NCBI GenBank assembly: GCA_002345675.1 | Contig: DDWL01000021.1 | Span: forward strand, 62,001 to 126,000 | Length of the DNA: 64,000 nt | Direction of reading: 5' to 3' | From: Bacteroidales bacterium UBA2287 | Lineage (GTDB): Bacteria; Bacteroidota; Bacteroidia; Bacteroidales; Tenuifilaceae | Shown: in pieces, positions 7,667 to 15,773 of the stretch | Layout of the letters: the number at the start of each line of letters is the position of its first letter | Numbering within the stretch: the first letter of the stretch is position 1 | Made by a program: the position numbers and the translations under genes | The notes under the pieces: model-generated | Seen by the model: the letters and a program-made list of their open reading frames with translations, nothing else | Databases searched by the model: none | What the model was told of the DNA's origin: nothing

Positions 7667-9725
7667 TTTCTTCTTCAGCTGAGTTATTAACTAGTTGTTT
7701 TTGACGGGCATTTGAAATTAACCCGAACAGTAGTACCGTAATAATTGGAAAAGCCGATGCCATTGCAAGAATGCCAAAACCATCGACTACATTAAGTTCG
7801 CTTCCAATGCTTAAGCCCATTGCAAGAACTAAAGGCACAGTAACCGGTCCAGTTGTTACTCCTCCACAGTCCCATGCTATAGCCGTAAACTCATCCTCGC
7901 TAAAGTAGGTTAGCGGAATTAGTAACGCATAACTAGGAAGAATAAACCATATTAAGGGTAAATCGTAAAGAATTCGGGTAACACCCAAAACTAAACCAAT
8001 GCCTACTCCCACAGAAACAACCTGAATAAGTTGAACGCGTTTAATTGCTCCAACGGTTAACTCCTCTACGGTTATGCCTAGGGCTCCTAACCCAGGTTCG
8101 GCCATTGTTGCTCCGTAACCCATTCCAAAGGCAAATAGTAAAACCAAAAATATCCCTAGTATCGATAAATTTGGACCAAAAAGTGGAGGTCGAGTAATAA
8201 CATACTCGTAAATATTGTTCAGTTTATCGTATTTATCGGGTTTAAATTCAACAGTTTTAACTGCATTATCTTCGGCAAAGTTGAAGTACTGCTTTTTTGA
8301 ACCATCGATACTTATAGTGCAGTAAACAATAGTAGTGTCGAATGGGGCAATCATTTTACTATCGATAAACTTAGCCTCTTTACTAAATGCTTTGGGAAGT
8401 TGCCCTCCAACTTGCCCTCCCAAGGGGCCAAGACCCATTCGAATTCCAGATGTTAGCAAAGCCATGCCAATAATTGCAAAAACAATTCCTAAGGCAACTT
8501 CATCTTTATAGCGCAACTTTTCACGAAGAAAAATTGTAAGAACAAGTAAAAGCATTAATGATAATGGGACAACCGCCCGTAGCGATAATAATGACTCTTG
8601 CTTTAAAACAGTTGCAACCGATACAGGTGCTTTGCTTATTTCAGCTAATGTTTTAATTGAAGCAATAAATTTCCTTTCCCCTTCTGAAGCTTTTGAACTT
8701 AGCCAAACATTAAACGATAAACCTCCAAGTAATTCTTTTTGAGTTTTAGTATCGTTTGCCAATTGTGTTAAAACTACTTTGTATTTCGTTTCATCGCCAT
8801 AAAAAGATGAACGACCAACCTCGCTCCCTCGTGTAAAAGCATGAAAAGCCAAGCCTTCGTTGCCATCGAATAGTTTAAGAGCTTCGCTTCTGTATTTGTC
8901 CGAAAAGAATGTTTGTTCGTCGGTTACTTTTGGTGCCGATGTATTTAAAATTATGCCGAGAAGCAATACGCTTAAAATTGGAAATGCCGATGCTAACATA
9001 ATAATACCAAAGCCTCCACTCGAAGCTTTATTTTTACTTGCTGCCCTCGAAACTCCAATGCCTAATGCAAGTACAAGGGGTACTGTAACGGCACCTGTTG
9101 TAACTGCCCCCGAATCCCATGCAAGTCCAATAATAGCGCTTAAGTTACTATTGAAAGTTAAAAACAGAGAAAGTAAAAGAACAGTAGGTATAATAATGTA
9201 GATGAAAGGTTTTAAGGAGTATTCGTAGTAAAACCTAAACATTCCAAGTGCAACAGCAACTCCGACTCCAGCACCAATGCTAAGCACCAAGATGTCGGTT
9301 TTGCGCTCAAGTAGCATGAAAAGTAGTGGTGCATCCCAGGCAGTAACATTTGCTCCTGCGGCTCTTAATGCACTAATTGCTGGTTCGGCAAGCGTAGCAC
9401 CAAAGCCTAAAAATAAACCAAAAATTGAAATTACAATTATCCCCACCTTGGTTGGTAATTTAACCCCAACTCTCTCTCCAAGTGGCATTAATCCTAGTAT
9501 TAGACCTTCGAGAAAAAATGCTAAGCCAAACACTACCATACCAACACCACCAGCAATTGATAAAGCATCGGATAGTGGAACTCCAAGGATAAGTGTTTGA
9601 AATGCAACAAGGTAAAGAATAATAAACGCAACAAGCCGAATTTGTTCAAATATTCGAGTTTTGGCATAGCCTCCAAGCATGCCAGCGGCTGTTTTTAATG
9701 GGATTGAAATTCGTTTTGGTTTCAA
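7659..9725 (-). CDS. DUF1538 duplicated membrane protein (putative transporter)
   Basis: A 688-residue polytopic protein with two homologous DUF1538 halves. Each has the motif GFGATLAEPAISAL or GYGATMAEPGLGAL, followed by a W-D-(S/C)-G-(A/G)-V-T-T-G segment, T-V-P-L-V-L-A-(L/M)-G, and a G-F-G-I-(I/L)-x-(L/M)-A-S-A-F-P-I motif. About 100-110 soluble residues (roughly 270-380) interrupt the first half and second half. The inverted pairs of short glycine/proline motifs look like re-entrant transport elements. I keep the TTG start at 9723-9725, since an in-frame stop lies just upstream and residues 1-30 resemble other family N-termini; the next ATG is codon 16. The function is unknown; the PII-like partner suggests regulated transport. 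Confidence 0.75.
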   Translation of the reverse strand: MKPKRISIPLKTAAGMLGGYAKTRIFEQIRLVAFIILYLVAFQTLILGVPLSDALSIAGGVGMVVFGLAFFLEGLILGLMPLGERVGVKLPTKVGIIVISIFGLFLGFGATLAEPAISALRAAGANVTAWDAPLLFMLLERKTDILVLSIGAGVGVAVALGMFRFYYEYSLKPFIYIIIPTVLLLSLFLTFNSNLSAIIGLAWDSGAVTTGAVTVPLVLALGIGVSRAASKNKASSGGFGIIMLASAFPILSVLLLGIILNTSAPKVTDEQTFFSDKYRSEALKLFDGNEGLAFHAFTRGSEVGRSSFYGDETKYKVVLTQLANDTKTQKELLGGLSFNVWLSSKASEGERKFIASIKTLAEISKAPVSVATVLKQESLLSLRAVVPLSLMLLLVLTIFLREKLRYKDEVALGIVFAIIGMALLTSGIRMGLGPLGGQVGGQLPKAFSKEAKFIDSKMIAPFDTTIVYCTISIDGSKKQYFNFAEDNAVKTVEFKPDKYDKLNNIYEYVITRPPLFGPNLSILGIFLVLLFAFGMGYGATMAEPGLGALGITVEELTVGAIKRVQLIQVVSVGVGIGLVLGVTRILYDLPLIWFILPSYALLIPLTYFSEDEFTAIAWDCGGVTTGPVTVPLVLAMGLSIGSELNVVDGFGILAMASAFPIITVLLFGLISNARQKQLVNNSAEEENE

Positions 9726-9945
9726 TTCTTTTAAATTTTAATTATTTACAGTTATAAAAATAGAAAAAAAAAGATAAAAATGGAATTTTACTATGACGAA
9801 TATGAATAATATAGCTGTTAATGCTGCTTTATTTTTTTTAAAACGGCCAGAAATCGAGTATTTTTTAAAACAAATTAGATAAATTTACAATTTCGCCTCT
9901 TAACACGAATTTCCCTAAACAACACTTTTTTAAGCATTTTAAACA

Positions 9946-10794
9946 ATGGAAATATTTGAAAATAAAATTAAGCAGCAGCTTTATTTTATAATTTTTGGAA
10001 CTACAACAAGGGCTGGTAAACTATTCGATATTGTGCTATTATACACAATCTTAGTTAGCATTCTTATTGTTATGCTCGAGAGTGTTCAGTCGATTAACAA
10101 TGAGTATGGAACTACTTTACGCGCACTGGAGTGGGCTGTAACTATCTTATTTTCTATTGAATACATTCTTAGAATATACGTTACCCCACATCCTCGCAAG
10201 TATATATTTAGTTTTTTAGGCATAGTCGACTTTCTCTCCTTCGTTCCTACTTACCTTATCTTTATTGTTCCTGGGTTACAGTTTTTAATTACACTTAGGG
10301 TAATTAGGCTATTTAGAATTTTTCGAATTTTAAAATTACAACGGTATATAAAGGAAATTGAACTAATTACCCAATCGCTAAAGGCCAGTAGGTATAAAAT
10401 ATTTGTTTTTATGATAACTGTACTTTTAGTTGTAATAGTTGTAGGAACATTAATGTATATTATTGAAGGCTCAGAAAACGGATTTACAAGTATTCCAACC
10501 AGCATATACTGGGCAATTGTTACAATAACTACTGTTGGGTACGGCGACATTGCACCCTTGACGGTAGCGGGAAAATTTCTTGCTTCGTTTTTAATGTTTA
10601 CGGGTTACTCGTTGCTAGCCGTACCAACTGGTCTTGCAACCGTTGAGTTTACAAAGCATATGCTTTCAAAAAGGAGTGTAAAGAAATGCACGAAATGCAC
10701 CGATATCAGCCATGAAACCGATGCTGTTTTTTGCAAAAACTGTGGGGAAAAACTAGTCGAATTCCAAAACTTAATACCACTTAAAGAACCTTAG
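9946..10794 (+). CDS. Voltage-gated-like potassium channel with C-terminal zinc ribbon
   Basis: A 282-residue six-helix channel. S1 is at about 27-46, S2 62-78, S3 87-108, an S4 with arginines at three-residue spacing (LRVIRLFRIFRILKLQRYIK, about 117-136), S5 152-173, a pore loop with the selectivity filter TVGYGD at 196-201, and S6 210-232. After S6 there is a short helix and a four-cysteine zinc ribbon (C248, C251, C263, C266: CTKC...CKNC) in place of a cyclic-nucleotide or RCK domain. The gene stands alone and its 3' end overlaps the convergent ABC permease gene by 24 bp. Potassium selectivity is inferred from the filter. Confidence 0.9.
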   Translation: MEIFENKIKQQLYFIIFGTTTRAGKLFDIVLLYTILVSILIVMLESVQSINNEYGTTLRALEWAVTILFSIEYILRIYVTPHPRKYIFSFLGIVDFLSFVPTYLIFIVPGLQFLITLRVIRLFRIFRILKLQRYIKEIELITQSLKASRYKIFVFMITVLLVVIVVGTLMYIIEGSENGFTSIPTSIYWAIVTITTVGYGDIAPLTVAGKFLASFLMFTGYSLLAVPTGLATVEFTKHMLSKRSVKKCTKCTDISHETDAVFCKNCGEKLVEFQNLIPLKEP

Positions 10795-11883
10795 CCCAAT
10801 AGCAAAGGTGGTTACACCTAATGCATTAAGAACAACAATGTATTTCCAAACCTCCGAAATGCCGGCGTTTTCGTTAAAAATTGCTTTTACACCATCGGCC
10901 AGCATGGTAAGCGGAAGGGCTTGAATGTATGGAACTACAAATTTGGGAAAGTTATGGTAACTGAAGTATATGCCCGAAAGTAGCATCATTGGCATTACAA
11001 TAAAGTTTATTAACCCGTTGCCAATTTGCGTTTTGGCAGTTCGCGAGCCCACTAAAACAGCAATACCGGCAAACGCTACAAGTCCCGAAAAGAATAGAAT
11101 GGCAAACGCCATTAAACTTCCACCAATTGTAATGTTGAAGTAGTAGTATGCAAACGTGAAAACGATTAAGGCCTCAACAACGCAAAGTATAACCCTTGCT
11201 ATAAATAGCGATAGAATGTACTGCCACTTGGGCATTGGGGTTGCCACCATTCGGCGAAGTAACTTTTTTGTGCGAGCCTCAATAAGCGTGTAGCTAATTC
11301 CCCACATGGTCGACATCATAATATTCATGGCAAGCAACCCAGGAATTAAAAAGTCGATATAACGGGTTCCCTTTTCGGTCATAGGTTTAATTTCCCACTG
11401 CTGCTGCTCAATATTAACGCCATTAAAAAGCGACGAAAGCTGAAGATATGCAAGCTTTGCTTCGGAGTTCTGCTTATCGAAATGGTACTCAATTCGCTCA
11501 TCGTTTACCGACAAAATCAGTGGTGTTTTACCCCTTTTCACCATAAGTTCGGCTTGTTGCCAGCTAACAGGTTCTATTTGGTAGTGCGTTACCCCAATAA
11601 ATTCATTACCATAGTCAATTCCATAGAAATGCGATTGACTAATTGAGTCCTGCTTGTACTCGAGTTCGACTTTTGGAAAATACTTCTGAATACCCTCGTC
11701 GAGTTGCTGTTGGTTTGCAATAAAGGCAACTGTTTTGGTTATTTCGGCTTTTTGCGAAAAGGCAATACCGAGTCCCCATGCCATTAAAATTGGGAACAGT
11801 AACGACCAAAAAACAACTCCGGGTTCGCGGTAAAACTCCCTAATTTGTATTAGTATAAGTTGAATTAACGGGGACTTTAGCAT
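10771..11883 (-). CDS. ABC-2 type transporter permease
   Basis: A 370-residue permease: one N-terminal transmembrane helix (about 20-42), a long extracytoplasmic domain (about 45-175), then five or six C-terminal helices with the ABC-2 signature TKKLLRRMVATPMPKWQYI before the second helix. This is the YhgE/DrrB-like exporter fold, probably for a drug or lipid. The matching ATPase is 880 bp upstream at 12766-13695 on the same strand, separated by a toxin-antitoxin pair. The 3' end overlaps the convergent potassium channel gene by 24 bp. Confidence 0.87.
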   Translation of the reverse strand: MLKSPLIQLILIQIREFYREPGVVFWSLLFPILMAWGLGIAFSQKAEITKTVAFIANQQQLDEGIQKYFPKVELEYKQDSISQSHFYGIDYGNEFIGVTHYQIEPVSWQQAELMVKRGKTPLILSVNDERIEYHFDKQNSEAKLAYLQLSSLFNGVNIEQQQWEIKPMTEKGTRYIDFLIPGLLAMNIMMSTMWGISYTLIEARTKKLLRRMVATPMPKWQYILSLFIARVILCVVEALIVFTFAYYYFNITIGGSLMAFAILFFSGLVAFAGIAVLVGSRTAKTQIGNGLINFIVMPMMLLSGIYFSYHNFPKFVVPYIQALPLTMLADGVKAIFNENAGISEVWKYIVVLNALGVTTFAIGLRFFKWY

Positions 11884-12065
11884 GGTTTAAAGGAATCAAT
11901 TTGGGGGTGTGAATTGGGCTGGAGATTATCACCATTAAGCTCCCTTAGGTCGCCTAAAACGGCTTCTAATCCCACGCTATTAAGATTCCCAAAAGCGTTA
12001 AAATTCATGCCCAATAAATTACCAGCGTGATATACATCCTTTTTTACGAACTGGGAGTTATTCAT
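11877..12065 (-). CDS. Doubtful small ORF between toxin and ABC permease
   Basis: A 62-codon frame starting ATG at 12063-12065, overlapping the ParE-like gene end by 8 bp and the permease start by 7 bp. The product (MNNSQFVKKDVYHAGNLLGM and onward) matches nothing I know and has no signal peptide, membrane helix or repeat. It may be a small gene, but it may equally be leader DNA of the permease that was pushed away from the ATPase when the toxin-antitoxin pair arrived. Listed so that the 175-bp gap is described; coding status is uncertain. Confidence 0.22.
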   Translation of the reverse strand: MNNSQFVKKDVYHAGNLLGMNFNAFGNLNSVGLEAVLGDLRELNGDNLQPNSHPQIDSFKPC

Positions 12066-12372
12066 CAATTCTCTCTATCTTCATTGGGTTTTGCCTACAG
12101 TCAAATACTGAAATTATCCTTATCAGGTTTTCATTAAAACGATAAATGATTTTATAATTGTTCTTTACGAGGAATCTATATTCATAAGGCCTATCTGAAA
12201 GAAGGGGTTCTTTGACGCCAATTAATGGATTTGATTCAAGAACTATGGTTTCTTCCACTAACGTTTTCACTAATTTCTTGGCAATTCTAGAACTTGCTTT
12301 AATTTTATAGTAATCATAAATGTCTTCTAGTTGAGATAGTGCAGAATCTGTCCAAAGAACCCTTACTTCCAT
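12058..12372 (-). CDS. ParE/RelE-family toxin
   Basis: A 104-residue RelE/ParE superfamily toxin. The N-terminal VLWTDSALSQLEDIYDYYKI and the SNPLIGVKEPLL, YEYRFLVKNNYKIIYRF and VFDCRQNP blocks are those of ParE-type toxins, ending in the typical beta-strand with Arg-Gln-Asn-Pro. It overlaps the antitoxin gene upstream by 10 bp, which implies coupled translation. Whether the target is gyrase (ParE) or ribosome-bound mRNA (RelE) cannot be read from the sequence. The pair sits between the two genes of an ABC transporter. Confidence 0.85.
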   Translation of the reverse strand: MEVRVLWTDSALSQLEDIYDYYKIKASSRIAKKLVKTLVEETIVLESNPLIGVKEPLLSDRPYEYRFLVKNNYKIIYRFNENLIRIISVFDCRQNPMKIERIDE

Positions 12373-12605
12373 TTCTCAACTTTTTTAAGCAACTCTCTAA
12401 CTTCAATCACACGACCATTCTTAACATCATCTTCTGCTTTTTCTATCATCTGATTGAATTCATTCATTGTCATCGGCTTAATTTCCTTATCCACCATTTT
12501 CTTTCTTTCAGTCCTTAAAAGCTTTTCTAATTTTTCAACAAGGTCTTCATCGGAGATTCTAAGGAATTCCTGCACAAAGTTCAATTTTCTTGCAACGATA
12601 TCCAT
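12363..12605 (-). CDS. Antitoxin of the ParE/RelE-like pair
   Basis: An 80-residue protein starting at ATG 12603-12605 (MDIVARKLNFVQEFLRISDE). It has a helical N-terminus, then MTMNEFNQMIEKAEDDVKNGRVIEV, a typical toxin-wrapping region of small antitoxins in Bacteroidota, and a charged C-terminal helix ending KKVEKWK. An upstream in-frame start exists at 12662, but the -7 promoter box at 12622-12629 lies within that extension, which favours the shorter form. It is probably a DNA-binding autoregulator, but no clear ribbon-helix-helix is visible. It overlaps the toxin by 10 bp. Confidence 0.78.
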   Translation of the reverse strand: MDIVARKLNFVQEFLRISDEDLVEKLEKLLRTERKKMVDKEIKPMTMNEFNQMIEKAEDDVKNGRVIEVRELLKKVEKWK

Positions 12606-12621
12606 TTCAGTCCATTTTTTA

Positions 12622-12652
12622 CAAAGATAAAGAATTTCAGGTTTAAAGTAAA
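12622..12652 (-). promoter_or_regulatory. Bacteroidota-type promoter of the toxin-antitoxin pair
   Basis: On the minus strand TTTA (12652-12649), a 19-bp spacer and TATCTTTG (12629-12622) match the consensus TTTG-N19-TAnnTTTG except at one -33 base. Transcription would start near 12615, about 10 nt before the antitoxin ATG at 12605. Confidence 0.6.
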
Positions 12653-12765
12653 GGCATCCCAATACTTAGTGTCTTTTGTGTCTACTTCGTGCTTTTTGTG
12701 GTATAGCTGTTTACCTTCGGTGAGATCGCTTCGCTTAGTTCACAAAGTTGCACAAAGATTTATTC

Positions 12766-13695
12766 TCAACTTGCCGTTAAGTGCTTACCTGTCATTGAAA
12801 TAAAAAGGTCGTCGAGGGTAATTTTTCGGCACTCGAGTTTCGATAGTACAATTCCATTTTCAGACGCTTTACTTAGAAAAATGGGAAGCTGATTCACAAT
12901 ACTTTTTACAATTAGCTTTCCGTTATGCGTGTTCTCGTCCCACACCAACTTTTCTACTCCTTCGCCACAAAAGAAGCTTTCGGGTATTGCATTTGGAGTT
13001 GAAAACTCAATGATTTCCTTACTGTTATTTGCGTAAAGAAGCTGATCGAGGGTCCCCTGAGCCAGAATTTCACCTTTATCCATTATTATTATTCTGTCGC
13101 AAAGGTATTCAGCCTCTTCCATGTAGTGCGTTGTAAGAATAAGCGAGGTATTATGCTTCTTTTTAAGATTCATAAGAATATTCCAAATTTCTCGCCGAGC
13201 AGTTGGGTCGAGACCCGTTGTTGGCTCGTCGAGAAGCAATAGAGGAGCATCGTTTAGCAGGGCAATGGCCAATGCCAACTTTTGACGCTGGCCACCTGAA
13301 AGGTTCTGCACAAAACTCTTTACCTTTTCGTTAAGGTCAACAATGGTAATTACCTCCTGAACCCTAATATTCGATAGCCCATAAAAACTGGCAAAAAGTT
13401 GCACAGTTTCTTTTACTCTAAGTTTGTCGATAAATCGGGTTTCCTGAAGGGAGAGGCTAATAATTTTACGAAGACTCTTCTCGTTGTCATCCCAACCCAT
13501 TCCTGCAATTCGAATTTGCCCCTTCGAGGGCTTTTGAATGCCCTCAATCATTTCAACGGTTGTGGTTTTTCCGGCACCATTTGGTCCAAGCAGAGCAACA
13601 AATTCGCCCTCGCCAACGGTAAACGAAATGCCGTTAACGGCTTTTACATCCTTAAAATTTTTAAAAACCTCATTAACCTCTAAAATTGTACCCAT
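12766..13695 (-). CDS. ABC transporter ATP-binding protein
   Basis: A 309-residue nucleotide-binding subunit: Walker A GPNGAGKT at 37-44, Q-loop near 84, signature LSGGQ at 132-136, Walker B LLLLDEP at 152-158, and an H-loop histidine in TTHYMEE. A C-terminal extension of about 90 residues after the ATPase core is typical of DrrA/CcmA-type exporters. It is the partner of the ABC-2 permease at 10771-11883. The 100-bp gap between this stop and the antitoxin promoter holds low-complexity CACAAAAAG/CACGAAG-type sequence. Substrate unknown. Confidence 0.92.
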   Translation of the reverse strand: MGTILEVNEVFKNFKDVKAVNGISFTVGEGEFVALLGPNGAGKTTTVEMIEGIQKPSKGQIRIAGMGWDDNEKSLRKIISLSLQETRFIDKLRVKETVQLFASFYGLSNIRVQEVITIVDLNEKVKSFVQNLSGGQRQKLALAIALLNDAPLLLLDEPTTGLDPTARREIWNILMNLKKKHNTSLILTTHYMEEAEYLCDRIIIMDKGEILAQGTLDQLLYANNSKEIIEFSTPNAIPESFFCGEGVEKLVWDENTHNGKLIVKSIVNQLPIFLSKASENGIVLSKLECRKITLDDLFISMTGKHLTAS

Positions 13696-13837
13696 TGAAA
13701 TGATTTTGGTAAAGAAACAGAAATTTGCTGGAAAATGTTTAGAACCAATAATTTAAAAAACATAAAACGGTTGATGAGGAGAGACAAACTTGAGAGAGCT
13801 CTGATGAGTTCGCAAAGTACGTTCGGTTGGAATGACC

Positions 13838-13903
13838 CCGCTAAAACCAATTAGTTAACTTACAGGGGGAGAAACCTACGTGAAATACACCCCTTGTTAG
13901 CGT
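13838..13903 (-). other. attC-like imperfect hairpin after the KilA-N gene
   Basis: Read on the minus strand, the block starts CGCTAAC, runs through AAGGGG and later CCCCCT, and ends GGTTTTAGCG. The outer CGCTAA/TTAGCG and inner AGGGG/CCCCT segments pair, giving about 65 bp with the length and paired-end layout of an integron attC site. It begins 14 bp after the stop of the KilA-N pseudogene, where attC sites sit in cassettes. The cores only partly fit RYYYAAC/GTTRRRY, and no integrase is in the window, so this is a structural resemblance only. Confidence 0.3.
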
Positions 13904-13916
13904 TTCGTTGCTTGGT

Positions 13917-14712
13917 CTATTCTTTAATTCTCTTTTTGTTATCCACGAAAACCCTTTCATTTAATTTTTTAAGCGTTTTCATAAAGTCTTTATCATTCAA
14001 AACGGATAATTGATACTTTGCAATTTCTCTAAGCCCTAGAAAGCGTTCCTCCTTTATTACATTTTCCTTAATCATTTCAGCATTAAGTGCTTCAAGGTTT
14101 GATAAGATAGCAAGTTCATTTATACTTGCTATATCTCTAATATTCATTGATTTTTTTGATAGTTCAGGATTTGCTTCCCGCCAATCTTTTGCAGTACAGT
14201 TAAATAAAGCAACATTCAACAAATCTGCTTCCTCTGCATATGTTAACCATTCTGTTCCTTTTTCATAATTTTTATTCGGGAGAATGTAGTTTTTAACTGC
14301 GTCGGTATGTATAAAATAGTTAGTCTTACTTAAAATTCTTTTTACGTTCCATTCTAAATTATATTCATTAGTTTCAACTTCTTTAAGTCGTTGATATTCT
14401 GTTATCAAATACAACTTAAACGTTGGACTTAACCAAGAAGCGAACTCAAATGCGATGTCTTTGTGTGCATAGGTTCCTCCGTAACGTCCAGATTTTGATG
14501 TAATCCCTATTGCGTTTGTTGATTCTATCCAACGTTTTGGAGTTAGAGTAAAGCTATTTGAACCAGATTCAATTCTAAAGGCATCGAATTCGATGCCTTT
14601 AAAATTCAGAGTCTCTAAACTTTGCCATATCAGTGATGGAGATGTATTCTTCTTCATTCTGTTTATACAGAACTATCTCAATGTCATTGACATTTAATTT
14701 TGTTTTATTCAT
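13917..14712 (-). pseudogene. KilA-N domain protein, broken by an internal deletion/frameshift
   Basis: The original start is ATG at 14710-14712: MNKTKLNVNDIEIVLYKQNE, then EEYISITDMAKFRDSEF and a stop. YISITDMAKF is the standard opening of a KilA-N (phage-type DNA-binding) domain. The rest of the domain continues in another frame: NFKGIEFDAFRIESGSNSF, then KRWIESTNAIGI, SKSGRYGGTYAHKDIAFEFA and SWLSPTFKLYLITEYQRLK. Intact relatives have about 25-30 more residues between these parts (a segment with a W-L-R-N-R-type motif), so a deletion has removed them and shifted the frame. An internal ATG at 14657 keeps a 246-residue C-terminal frame open, which could still be expressed. Confidence 0.72.
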
Positions 14713-14715
14713 CTG

Positions 14716-14741
14716 TTTGTTCTTTTGATAGAACAAATATA
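14716..14741 (-). promoter_or_regulatory. -7 box and inverted repeat upstream of the KilA-N gene
   Basis: TTTGTTCT (14716-14723) and AGAACAAA (14730-14737) form a perfect 8-bp inverted repeat with a 6-bp spacer, suiting a dimeric repressor. It overlaps a TATATTTG -7 box (14741-14734, minus strand). The -33 position does not match TTTG. Autoregulation by the KilA-N protein is a guess. Confidence 0.4.
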
Positions 14742-14810
14742 ATCAATTTTCTATCGAGGAAGGATTTTTGCCGTCTGTCGCAATGAACGCTAACTCCCTA
14801 ATATCAACCC

Positions 14811-15728
14811 CTACATATACGTTACCGAGGCAAATGTTCTTCGTATTCCCTTTTGGTACTTAACCCTAGAGTGACCAAAAATAACAAAAAGGCCTTCCCT
14901 ACTCTTGAACTTTATACCATACTTTTCGCGTAGCAATTTAGCCTTGCCCCCATTTTGAATTAGCGGGTGAACTGCACCCAGCATGCAAGTTCCTAACCCA
15001 AGCGATTCGCCGGCTAGCATTGCGTAGGTGGCAGCAACAATGGGATCGGCTGGATCGGTATAGGGCGAGCCGTAAAAGTACATTGCCAAAGGGGCGTCGT
15101 AGTTTATTAAATTTTCGCCTTTATCCATGCGGCCAGTGTAAATATCGAAAACTGGTTTAACAAAGCCTTTAAACATTTCGTGGTTTGCCTTTCCCCAAAA
15201 TGGTCGCATAAGAGCCAAAAACCAACCGGAAACAAACCACTTCATGCCTTTAAGGTACTTACTGAAATCGTCGGCAAATGCTCGAACTTTAGTGTGCCCG
15301 TTTAACACTAACACATTTACATCCGATGGGGGAAGCCCCATGGGCGCAGTTGTTGCCGCATCGATAATTTTCTGGATCATTTCATCAGAAACGGGCTTGT
15401 TGGTAAACTCTCGTATGCTCCTTCGTCGCATAAGCAGGCTCAGCAATGCTTCGTAATCGGTTGCCGAATCCTTTGATGGTAACTGGAACAAGTCGCTTGG
15501 CGAAATTTCTCTTCCGCTTATCTCAATTGCCCCAGTGGGGCAAATAGCCATGCAGTGCCCACAACCAATGCAGCCAAAAATTGATGTATTGGAAATTGCA
15601 ACTTTCCCATTTTCGAGCATTAGGCTAAAATCTTTACAAACCGAAACGCATAGCCCACAGCCATTGCATTTTTCGTCGATTAAAGTAATTGTCCCTTTTT
15701 CTTTTACTCTTGATGTTGGAATGGCCAT
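14811..15728 (-). CDS. Nitroreductase with N-terminal 2x[4Fe-4S] ferredoxin domain
   Basis: A 305-residue fusion. Residues 15-70 carry two [4Fe-4S] motifs (C21, C24, C27, C31 and C53, C56, C59, C63). Residues about 88-290 are an FMN nitroreductase fold with RRRSIREFTNKPV and AATTAPMGLPPSD at the flavin site, and ESLGLGTCMLG. Such fusions occur in anaerobes, where the ferredoxin domain feeds electrons to the flavin. The physiological substrate is unknown. It follows the metallo-hydrolase gene by about 45 bp on the same strand, and the KilA-N unit lies directly downstream. Confidence 0.9.
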   Translation of the reverse strand: MAIPTSRVKEKGTITLIDEKCNGCGLCVSVCKDFSLMLENGKVAISNTSIFGCIGCGHCMAICPTGAIEISGREISPSDLFQLPSKDSATDYEALLSLLMRRRSIREFTNKPVSDEMIQKIIDAATTAPMGLPPSDVNVLVLNGHTKVRAFADDFSKYLKGMKWFVSGWFLALMRPFWGKANHEMFKGFVKPVFDIYTGRMDKGENLINYDAPLAMYFYGSPYTDPADPIVAATYAMLAGESLGLGTCMLGAVHPLIQNGGKAKLLREKYGIKFKSREGLFVIFGHSRVKYQKGIRRTFASVTYM

Positions 15729-15773
15729 AGTAAAGGAATTTTAACCGTTAATTATTGAAAACGAATGTCCCCT

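Larger units (their letters stand above)
13896..14794. mobile_element. KilA-N unit bounded by 9-bp inverted repeats
   Basis: GTTAGCGTT at 13896-13904 and AACGCTAAC at 14786-14794 are perfect inverted repeats. They enclose a single gene (the KilA-N pseudogene) with its own promoter box. The interior is AT-rich and uses codons unlike the neighbours. The unit lies between the ABC transporter ATPase and the nitroreductase genes without disturbing either. It could be a gene cassette or a small transposon-like unit. No recombinase is encoded and no clear target duplication is seen. Confidence 0.4.

Noticed and set aside
13917..14657. Intact 246-residue KilA-N gene starting at 14657
   Set aside because: The family N-terminus is found upstream in another frame with its own ATG and promoter box, so the gene is broken.
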